From Glebionis coronaria (taxonomy: Eukaryota > Streptophyta > Magnoliopsida > Asterales > Asteraceae), in contig CM046876.1 in NCBI GenBank assembly GCA_025667525.1, positions 78,835,235 through 78,899,234 of the forward strand: a DNA stretch of 64,000 nucleotides. Reading direction: 5' to 3'. The position numbers and the translations under genes are program-made. The notes beneath the pieces are model-generated. The model worked only from the letters and a program-made list of their open reading frames with translations. It was not told where the DNA came from and did not search any database. Of the stretch, positions 55,346-64,000 are shown piece after piece. Each line of letters begins with the position of its first letter. The first letter of the stretch is position 1.

Positions 55346-58273
55346 GAGTCCTAGGGTGGGATGACATTTTAGATACCTAAAGATCCTTTTCACAGCAAAT
55401 AGGTGACACTCTGTTGGTGACACATGGTATCTTGCACATAAGCAGACTGCAAACATGATGTCAGGTCTTGAAGCAGTGAGATACATAAGAGACCCAATCA
55501 TAGACCTGTAATTCCTGACATCAATAGGCTTTCTAGGACCATCCTTGCCCCATGGATGATCCTTGTCCATGGGAGTGGACACCTTCTTCCCACCAGACAT
55601 GCCAAACTTCTTTACAATCTCAGCTACATATTTGTCTTGTGAGATAAATATCCCATCTTTCCGCTGCTGAACTTGTAACCCCAAAAAGAAGTTTAGTTCT
55701 CCCATAGCACTCATTTGAAATTTATCCTGCATCAATTTGGCAAACTCTTTGCTAAGCATAGAGTTAGTTGATCCAAAAATGATGTCATCCACATAGACTT
55801 GCACTAGCAGAAGGTCACCCTTTTGTTTCTTTGTAAACAAGGTCTGATCAATCTTCCCCCTGCTGAATCCATTGTCTAGGAGATATTTGGAAAGAGTACC
55901 ATACCAGGCTCTGGGAGCTTGGTGAAGGCCATACATGGCCTTTTTCACTTTGTATACTTTGTCAGGATGTTCTGGATCTTCAAACCCTGGTGGTTGCATG
56001 ACATAGACTTCTTCATCAATGGTTCCATATAAGAAGGCACTTTTCACATCCATTTGAAAAACAGTGAAGTCCATGAATGAGGCATAAGCAAGGAATAATC
56101 TAATAGCTTCAATCCTTGCTACTGGAGAAAACACCTCTTCATAATCAATCCCTTCTTCCTGAGTATACCCTTGTGCTACTAACCTTGCCTTGTTCCTGAC
56201 AACTATACCCCTTTCATCCTTTTTGTTCCTGAGCACCCACTTGGTCCCAATAGACCTTGCCCATTTGGGACAATCAACCAGAATCCAAACCTCTTGTATG
56301 TCAAATTGTAAGAGCTCCTCTTGCATAGCTTCAACCCAGCTTGGGTCATTTAAAGCCTGAAAAATCTTCTTTGGCTCTTCTTGTGACAAAAATGCAGTAA
56401 ACAGACAACATTGCATGTTGTCATGATTGAATTTCATGGTGATGTTAGCAATGAAGCTGTGCTCCTTTGCTGTATACCTTGTATGTCTGGGAGCTTCAGG
56501 ATCACCAATGATCTGAGAGATAGGATGATCCTTATTGATTCTATAGGTACGCTGCATGATGACTTCTGTTTCGTCTTCTTCCAAATCAGAATTGATGGGG
56601 CTATTTTGATTAGGAAAGAAGTCCTCAAAGGAACTTCCAAATGAGACAGCATGACCTAAAGATGGGTGCTTGTGAGCAGAATGAAGCTCTGAATAACTAG
56701 GACCTCCACTCCTGATGATTCTGCTTCCACTGCTGGATATGATAGGACCATCATTTATGGGTGTAGATGATGAGATGAGTGGGGATTCTCTTTCTGCATC
56801 AGTAGTCTCATTAGCATCATGATCCTTTGTGAGAGAGGAATCAATTCCTCTAACAGGGGAATCCAGGATTCCACTGCTTTCAGCCATTCCACTGCCTTCA
56901 GACATAGCAGGGGATGAGATTGGCTGTTCTTTTCCTGAAGCAGAATTATCTTCTTGTTTATCAGCTTCACTAGGAAACAATGAGGGTACATTCATGTACC
57001 TCAGAGGTGACTTCTCAGCATCACTTGTTTCTTGAGTACCTGAAATGTTAGTGTTCTGCAAGACAACAGGTACATAATTCATGGACTTGGAAAGTACATC
57101 TATATCAAAGAACCAGTCCGGACCTGTTTGAACATCTTCAGGTTTGTCTTCAAGAAAATTCACATGAAGATTTTCTGTGATTTTGCTTGTCTTCTTGTTG
57201 AAGACCCTATATCCCTTGCTGTTTAAGGAATAACCCACAAAGTATCCATCATCACCCTTTTCACTAAACTTACCAAGATTGTCAATGGTGTTCAAGATGA
57301 TAACATGACACCCAAAAGGTCTGAAAAAGTCAATTAAAGGAGGTCTTCCATTAAACAGCTGATAAGGGGTCTTGTTGTGTGCCTTGACGACCAAGGCCCT
57401 GTTTTGCACATAGCAAGCAGTGGATACAGCTTCAGCCCAAAAGATAACTGGAAGTTTGGAATCAGACAGCATAGTTCTTGCAGCTTCAATGAGTGTCCTA
57501 TTCCTTCTTTCTGCCACTCCATTCTGTTGAGGTGTTCTAGCAATACTAAATTGCCTCTTGATGCCTTTGTTTATGCAGAAAGAATCCAGCTTCTGATTTC
57601 TGAACTCACCACCATTGTCTGATCTTATGGTAACTACCTTCATGCTTTTTGACAGTTCAATTTGATTGATGAACCCAATGAGTACATCAGCAGTGTCACT
57701 CTTTTCAAATAGAAAGAATGTCCATGTAAATCTTGAAAAATCATCAGTAATCACTAAGCAGTACCATTTCTTCATTATACTTGCCACAGAAGTAGGACCA
57801 AAAAGATCCATATGTAGTAGCTCCGATGGCTTGGTGGTGGACATACTTGTTTTTGACTTGCAAGATGCTCTGTGTTGCTTCCCTTTCAGACATGCTGCAC
57901 AAGTATGTTCAGTGGAAAAAGACTTGGAAGGAAGACCATGAACCAGATTATGTTTAACTAGTTTGTTCATGTTCTTGAAATTAAGATGACCAAGTCTTCT
58001 ATGCCATTTCTTACATTCATCTGCTGAAGCTTTGGCAATGAAACATGTTTCATTGTCTTGGAGAGAGATGTCTTTGAGATCAATTGTGTACATGTTCTTC
58101 TGTCTTGGTGTTCTGAGAACAATTGGAGTGTCTTTTGGTAAGACAAATTCCTTTCCTAATACCAAGCATTCAGTGTCAGTAAACAAGACAAAATTCTTGT
58201 TATCAGTCATCTGAGACACACTGAAGAGATTATACTTGAGTTCCTTCACCAAGTACACATTGTCAAAAGTCAT
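55343..58273 (-). pseudogene. pol: Protease C-terminus, integrase and reverse transcriptase, copia element 2
   Basis: 976 codons open. It starts [20 protein letters not shown] (end of protease), then integrase HHCC ([13 protein letters not shown] … [11 protein letters not shown]) and core ([35 protein letters not shown]), a variable linker with a S-P-A-encoding motif copy, then [64 protein letters not shown] and the catalytic YVDD (about 55783-55797). The start is out of frame with the protease N-terminus (a one- or two-base indel near 58272), and TAG at 55343 truncates it before RNase H. Confidence 0.9.
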
Positions 58274-58464
58274 CCATTGGTGACAATAGTTCCTTTTCCT
58301 GTTATAGTTCCATGCCCATCTCCAAAAGAAACACCATCATTGTCATGCAGGGGTACAAAGTTAGACAAGTAAGCTTTGTGTCCAGTCATACTTCTTGAGC
58401 ATCCACTATCCCAATATGCTCTATCATCCCTTGTCTTCTTTGTCACCTGCAAAAGGAAAAACAA
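58270..58464 (-). pseudogene. pol: Protease N-terminus, copia element 2
   Basis: After the CAG at 58447-58449 the frame reads VTKKTRDDRAYWDSGCSRSM with catalytic D-S-G, then [20 protein letters not shown], and stops at 58270-58272 where the frame shifts. It has no natural ATG and lies in the +1 frame relative to gag. Confidence 0.88.
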
Positions 58465-58470
58465 ATTAGT
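58447..58470 (-). promoter_or_regulatory. Splice-acceptor-like signal overlapping the gag stop, copia element 2
   Basis: The gag stop sits in AACTAATT (branch consensus CTAAT, 58465-58469), followed by TTGTTTTTCCTTTTGCAG ending at 58447; the branch A to AG distance is 19 nt. Pol is open in frame from the next base. Confidence 0.55.
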
Positions 58471-59098
58471 TTTTCTTGGGGACCCAAGCCATTACAGACT
58501 TGGATCTACCTCGTGTATCAATGTAGGATAGCTTATCAAAAACTAGAGATACACCATTAGATTGAGTACCCCTTTTGGGTGCCCAAACCCAACGAGCTGA
58601 GGCTTTCACAGCTTTTCCCCATCTTCCCATGTTCCTAGAAGGTACAACTTTTCTAGCAGGGGATACCCTAGTTTTAGCAGGGGAATCCTTATGCTTAGCA
58701 GAGGGAACCCACCTTTTGTTTTGGCCTCTGTTCATGTGTTGGTAAGGTCTAGGTCCAGATTTGTATGCAGTATAAGGTGTTGGGGTGGTCACAGAAGTGT
58801 TGGGCTTTGGGTGAACATCATTTTCCTTTCTAAGGGCTGGAGCAACATATTTCTCAGCTACTCTATTTCTCAAGGCAGGGGCAACATACTTGGCAGGGGA
58901 AAAGGATTTTGCCCCTGCATTTAGAAGAATGGCTCTAGGTTGCATATCCTTTAAGGGATTTGCAGCCACCATCTCCATTGGTGCCTTACACTCCTGATAA
59001 GTGTGTTCAAAACTGCCACATGTGAAGCATGGATTGGTATTGATCACAAAGTCTTTTCCTAATTGATGAGACTTTTGATCATTCCAATTTCTTTGATT
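58466..59098 (-). pseudogene. gag: Gag C-terminal segment, copia element 2
   Basis: In frame with the segment upstream, separated by TGA at 59099-59101. It has a second CCHC knuckle (CFTCGSFEHTYQEC), then basic low-complexity sequence with repeated KYVAPALRK and S-P-A words (KDSPAKTRVSPARKVVPSR) that coincide with copies of the TCCCCTGC motif. It ends WVPKKN, matching WVHHRN in element 1. Confidence 0.8.
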
Positions 59099-61153
59099 TC
59101 ATCTAACATTCCTGTACATACCAGCATATTTAATGGTAGGTTTAGGAGACTGTGGCCTAGCCTTAGATTTGGAAGAGATGCCTTCTTTTGAAAATCTAAC
59201 AGGGTTGTCAATTTGCTTTAAGCCAACCTGTTCCTGTTTGACATCTCTAATGACACTAGTCTTAACTAGGGGCTCTTCTGTATCAAGATTATTAGGTATA
59301 TAAGCACTCAGGTCAAACTCAATGTCATCCTGTTTTTCAAAACAAGGGAGACCAGTCCATGACAAGTCTTTTCTAGGATAGGCAACATGGATGTTAGCAG
59401 GGGGTGGTGGTATAGTAGCATTCATGTTCTTAATTCCAAACCCTGTTTTGTCCTTAGGAGATTGACCAATTTCAAATGCCTTGGTTAAATCTTTTGAAGC
59501 TTTTCCAAATTTTTCAACAGTTTCCTCATCTATCTTTTGGTTAGCTTTGAAAATTTCAAGTTCAACAGTTAAAACATTTATAGATTGGTTATTCTCCTTG
59601 GCATCTCTTTCTAGAATCACAATGTGATCCCTATAATCACTTTCTCTTTGCCTATACTCTCTTATGGTGGACTCTAGTTGTTCTAAAGCACGTTTGTAAT
59701 TATCAAGATCATTATCACAATTGATATAGTCAGCTTTTACCTTTCTGATTTGATCATTTAAAGATTCAGTATTTTTCCTACAAGCTTTAGTACAGTATGA
59801 GTCATCATATACCTCATTGTCAGAGCTGGAACTTGACATGGCCATAAGTGCAAAATCTTCTTCCTTCTCCTCAGCCATCAAAGCTTGATTTCTTTCCACA
59901 CTTTCTGTCATAGCACTCCAGTCCCATTCATTTGCTCCATCTATCCCCTGCATTGCTACCATGGCTTTAGCACCAGAATCCTCATCCTTTCTATGGCTAT
60001 TTCCAGACTTAGGTCCTCTGCATTCCCTGGCAAAATGACCCTTCTTGCCACAATTGTAGCATTCAACTTTTGCTTTATCAAACCCAACCACATCAGATGG
60101 ATTAATTGTGATCTTCTTCCCATACTTCTTGTGGAACCTGTTGGCTCTCATGCTTAGCAAAGCCATATTCCACTTGATATCCAATTCTTCTAGTGCTTGC
60201 TTACTGATTTGATTCAGATCTTCATGTAACACTGTAGATCCTAGTGGCCCTTGAGATGCTATGAAGGCACATGCAGTATCAAGGCTGAATGTAGCTGGTC
60301 TTTCTTCATCATAGGAAGGTCCAGACCTGGTAGCAGGGGAATAAGTAGCAGGGGCTACTTCTATTCCACTGTTCTTGGTGATTCCACTGCTTTGTGATAT
60401 GAATGCCATGTTAGCAGGGGGATCAGCCACTCCACTTGAGTTGGTGGGAATTGTCCCTTTTGACTTCATTTCATTGACAATAGGTTCAAAAACTTTTAAG
60501 TTATTGTATATATCATCAATATTTTTGTTGTCCAAGTCATCCTTATTCTGCCAGATTGCCTTATAGACAAACCATTCTTTCTGGAGGCTGTTAAGAAACC
60601 TGGTATTCACCTGCTCTCTTGTCACCTCAATATCAAAGAATTCCAAGTGAGCCACCATGTCTTGAAGCCTATTGTAAATAGCTCCAATTGATTCATCACC
60701 AATTGCTTTGAAAGACGCAAAATCATCCAGTATTTGGTTCTTCTTCTTCTTCTTTGTGGCTTCATTTCCTCCAAAGGTTGTGCCTATGGCTTCCCATAGT
60801 TCCTTAGCTGTTTTGTATTTCCTGAATCTGAGTTGATGTCTATCAGGTAGGGCTAACAGCAATGAGCTGTGAGCCCTGACATCATGCCTTCTAGCAAGTA
60901 TTTCCTTATCACATAGAGCAGCAGATTTCTTCTTGTCCTTACCTTTGGAACTTTCACCTTCATCCTTGCCTTCTTCAACAGCCACCATTTTGTTGAATTG
61001 ATCACCAAACTCTATGATCTCCCAGAGAACATAGTGTTCCATTTTCAGGTATTGTTGGATTCTGAATTCCCATAATTCAAAGTTTTCAGGATCCAACATG
61101 GGTAACTTGAGGTTATTGTGGTTGTTGCTATTTGTGGATGAATCTGAAGACAT
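59099..61153 (-). pseudogene. gag: Gag N-terminal part, copia element 2
   Basis: ATG at 61153 (MSSDSSTNSNNHNNLKLPML), 684 codons to a premature TGA at 59099-59101. It has the copia Gag region (ENFELWEFRIQQYLKMEHYV, KTAKELWEAIGTTFGGNEAT, TRFLNSLQKEWFVYKAIWQN), a CCHC knuckle CYNCGKKGHFAREC at residues ~364-378 and a coiled coil near residues 470-560. Unlike element 1, its gag starts directly after a foreign LTR-A and PBS rather than its own LTR-B. Confidence 0.88.
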
Positions 61154-61201
61154 GTTTGCTATGAGGATTTTGTTCTTGATTTAGACAAAGTTTCTCAACA
61201 A

Positions 61202-61213
61202 GCTCTGATACCA
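61202..61213 (-). other. Second (inner) primer-binding site, copia element 2
   Basis: TGGTATCAGAGC on the - strand, two bases after LTR-A and 48 bp before the gag ATG. Confidence 0.9.
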
Positions 61214-61215
61214 CT

Positions 61216-61751
61216 TGTTGAATCCAAGATCGTTAGACTCAAACAGTCGAAACCGTTTTATCTAGGATGATCATCATTCATATGATAACATAGCGGAATA
61301 AGAACAATGATCATGAATAAGATGTTTAACAAAGATGAATAATTCCCAAAGGGTTTGTATTATTGATGATTAACACAAACCACTCTAGGCATGTATACAT
61401 TGAATCCCATGCCTAGAGATCAAAGACTCTGTAGGTTACATTTGAGTAGTATGAATGAATTAATAAAACCTACGGTCTGGTGTTCCTTTTATAACTTAAG
61501 GAACCCAGGGATACATGGAAACTAAATAAGATAATAATGACTAAATCAAAACAGAATTATTCATTCTTATCACTACTTGACCAAATCTCCATGTTTTTAG
61601 TACATGGCAGGGGAATCTTCACAGCAGTGGAAAGTTTTGTAGCAGGGGAAACTTTCTTGTATTTTGTCCACCAGCTTGAAGTTTCTCCTAATGCCATATT
61701 TGGTCCTTCTTGTTTCCATAGTGATTTGACTCATCAACTTTTGACCCAACA
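61216..61751 (-). repeat. Internal LTR-A inside copia element 2
   Basis: Reverse-complement relative of 21539-22103 (TGTTGGGTC … GGATTCAACA in sense), 536 bp, clearly diverged from it (an indel in the motif region and many substitutions). It carries TTCCCCTGC motifs (61603-61650) and the TATAAAAGG box near 61488. It has no partner copy within this element. Confidence 0.9.
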
Positions 61752-63457
61752 ATCTTCCCCTAGTTGATGATGTCAAAACACTTCCCCTTAAACATACAAC
61801 ACCAAAGATCAACAGGCTGAACACTCTCTGTAGACAACTTCTATGTAAACAACCTTGATTTTCAACGACTACCAACCAATACCATACTTCTAACCCAAGC
61901 ATTCCACCTTTCAAAATACCCTCCATGAAGCACATAGGCCTAGGATCCTAAAAAATGATTTTAAGCAGTAGATACTCACATTAGTTGTCGTAGTACCAAT
62001 AAGCAGTAGCGAAAACCTTCACTTCAATGTCATATGTAAATGACTAACACTTTATCAAATGAACTTCCCCTTAAAGTGTGCTAGTCATTGATGAATCTTC
62101 AATTCTGTAGGCTTTATGTAATGATTACATGTGAAGAAAATTGATTATAACTTACTTGATGATGAAGAAGAATAACCCGAACCTGCATTCTATATCTTGT
62201 ACCAACCATGTGACAAAGAGGCTTTATATACTAAATCCTCATTTTTCATGAAAATGAGACACTGAGCACGATAATGTAACTCCTTCAAGTGATAGAAAAT
62301 ATGTGCATAGAGTACCATAAGAAAAATCACATATTCCTAGATCTTGTATCACTTTGTCACTAGGTGTTTAAGAATAAAACACATACCCGCGAAAATATAG
62401 TTCGTCCTCAAATAAATGATAAAAACTTTTCTTCGTAATCAATAAAATTAAATCAAGCCATTATACCTTTAAACCAGTTGCTGTGAATATGCCAAACTCC
62501 AAAACCTTGCTGTCCCAAAACTCATATCTGACAGCAGGGGGATCTTTCAAAAACAGTAGGAAATCTTTAATGAAAGCAGTGGGATCTATTGAAGGCAGGG
62601 TGATCGTAACAGGGGGAACTTTTAATGAAAGCAGAGGGGAACTTTTCCAAAAGCAGGAGGAACTTCTAATTCCACTATTTTTATTATTACCCTACTGTGA
62701 AATGTATCCACTATTTGCACCAATCATTATACCCTGTTGTTGGACCAATCGGATAACAAATACCTTATGTTTGTGCAGCCACTTGCTGTTTTCTATTTGA
62801 CCATCATATGTTTACATGTCCCAAGTCACGGTCCCATCTCCTGGTCATTCCTTGAAATCAATTCAAGACTCCGTTTGACATCAAACAGTAAGAAACAACA
62901 TCACGTGCCTCTCAATTAATATGACCCTTTATCACAAGGTATTTTCTTCTATTTAATATATATGCTCGGTGGACCAGCAACTATTAAACTTTCTTCCTTA
63001 ACCCCACGAAACAAAAAAAACATTCTTTGTTTATAGCAATTCACAATCTCATGTCACCATCATTAATAGTATTATACCGTCACTTTCAATGGCACCCCAC
63101 ATCTTTTGCTACAAACAAAACGATATCATATTCATGTAAATATTCATTCACTTGAATCATTGGCTGCGTCACTTTCATATATAGTTTACCCTTTATGGAC
63201 AACACAAATATTGATACCTTTCAAACGGCGCTGCTTACGTTTTTGTCTCATAAGAAGCAATTAGAGACGGCAACAAGTCTTAACTAAGGTTTACAAAACC
63301 TTAATTATTTTTTATTAAATCACAGCCTCTTCAATTAACCAATAATTTTAGGGCTTTGAGGAAGCAAACCTCTCAATAAACCCTAAAAATCATCTTCACT
63401 TCACAGCAACATGAACACGAAAAACATCTTGATTCTCCTAGATATAGAGAGCCACCC
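61752..63457 (-). other. Non-autonomous internal region embedded in copia element 2
   Basis: Homologous in reverse complement to 22118-23916, with the PPT CTAGGGGAAGAT (61752-61763) joined to LTR-A as in the free element. PPT-like tracts at ~61792 and ~62069; a motif cluster at 62530-62700. No ORF of note. Confidence 0.88.
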
Positions 63458-63469
63458 GCTCTGATACCA
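63458..63469 (-). other. Outer primer-binding site, copia element 2
   Basis: TGGTATCAGAGC followed on the - strand by GGGTGGCTCTC, as in the free non-autonomous element, but preceded by LTR-B. Confidence 0.9.
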
Positions 63470-63471
63470 CT

Positions 63472-63996
63472 TGTTGATCCCAAAGTCAGATCTTAAACCT
63501 TAATAGCTTGTTTAAGGGTTGTGATAGAGAGAAAGAATTCAATCTAACACTAGAGAAACTTTGCAAAGCAAAGTAACTAAACAAGATGCGGAATGTAATG
63601 TTTAGCACAAGAACAAATGAGATTCAAACGTTGAACTTTAATATATCAAAGATATACGAATACCCAAAGTGGTATTAGGGTTTACAAAACCTTAAAGTAA
63701 TAATAATGAAAAACGAAATGAGAAAGACACACTTTGCATGCTAACCTAGTGAGTCCTTTTATAGATACAAGGACCCACGTACAAGATCACTACTAACAAA
63801 CTATGGAAAGTATTAAGGAATAATAACTGAAACGCGTAAAAAACTATTCCATGTTTATCTTGACGGCAGGGCCTTTGACTCCAGCAGGGGAACGGATCCC
63901 CCTGCCTTTGTTATTTAGCAGGGGGAACTTACTCTAGCAGGGGTATGAATAATCAACTAGCAGGGGAAACAAACAAGCATAGATTTATTCCCAACA
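63472..63996 (-). repeat. 5' LTR (LTR-B) of copia element 2
   Basis: Same 525 bp as 50207-50731 with three substitutions seen (c/g, t/a, t/g). Sense TATA near 63755-63764. Followed by ctat, the start of the expected TSD. Confidence 0.95.
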
Positions 63997-64000
63997 CTAT

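Larger units (their letters stand above)
50207..63996 (-). mobile_element. Sirevirus-like copia element 2, composite with a non-autonomous internal block
   Basis: Read on the - strand: LTR-B (63472-63996), PBS, non-autonomous internal region (61764-63457), PPT, foreign LTR-A (61216-61751), a second PBS (61202-61213), gag, pol, accessory gene, PPT, LTR-B (50207-50731). The two LTR-B copies are 525 bp with three differences by eye. Outer TSD visible. Coding is broken by TGA in gag, a frameshift and a TAG in pol, and a frameshift and TAA in the accessory gene. Confidence 0.92.

Noticed and set aside
58447..58545. A short intron just upstream of the gag/pol CAG in copia element 2 (donors near GAG|GTAGAT or TCT|GTAATG)
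   Set aside because: One breaks the frame and the other gives a 49-nt intron, too short for plants; no equivalent donor is seen in element 1.

Overview
The window reads as intergenic DNA from a large plant genome, most likely Asteraceae (inferred from recalled resemblance of the retrotransposon accessory proteins and gag to uncharacterised daisy-family proteins; no search was run). I see no host gene, tRNA, rRNA or CRISPR. Almost every base belongs to LTR retrotransposons nested inside one another. Boundaries were placed by paired LTRs, target-site duplications (TSD), primer-binding sites (PBS) and polypurine tracts (PPT).

Layout. (1) 1-2269 and 14353-19679: a decayed Ty3/gypsy element of Tekay/Del (chromovirus) type on the + strand, running in from the left, with a 3.8-kb 3' LTR. 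(2) 2270-14347: a complete Sirevirus-like Ty1/copia element on the - strand inside it (TSD gacca), with gag, pol and a large accessory gene. (3) 19680-26300: an older Sirevirus-like element ('C') with two accessory ORFs and a 3' LTR; it hosts element 1 and a young non-autonomous element at 21539-24481 (TSD catcc). (4) 26301-30325: a gypsy LTR split by a probable C-family solo LTR (27044-28915). (5) 30326-32912: LTR, PBS, leader and gag start of another gypsy element; its leader carries two inverted-repeat MITE-like elements inside long (TA)n tracts. (6) 32913-41717: a pol-only Tekay-like element on the - strand. (7) 41718-50206: an Athila-like element on the + strand with only gag and protease. 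(8) 50207-63996: a second Sirevirus-like element on the - strand, ending four bases before the window edge (TSD ctat/ctatc). Each of 5-8 is inserted in the one before it.

How the parts work together. Gag, protease, integrase, RT and RNase H are encoded by the two copia elements, but both carry premature stops. The most interesting signals are regulatory. Both copia elements have a plant-like TATA promoter directly before the accessory gene. In the first, that gene has a well-formed phase-0 intron. In both, the gag stop codon lies inside a branch-point consensus followed by a pyrimidine run and CAG, exactly where pol begins in another frame. The gag-only Athila element has strong splice donors in its LTR and an acceptor just before the gag ATG, so splicing would remove the PBS and an 18-copy motif array. 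Family-specific short motifs sit upstream of LTR promoters and again upstream of accessory ORFs. The second copia element is a composite: a non-autonomous internal region plus a foreign LTR is joined in precisely between two PBS copies.
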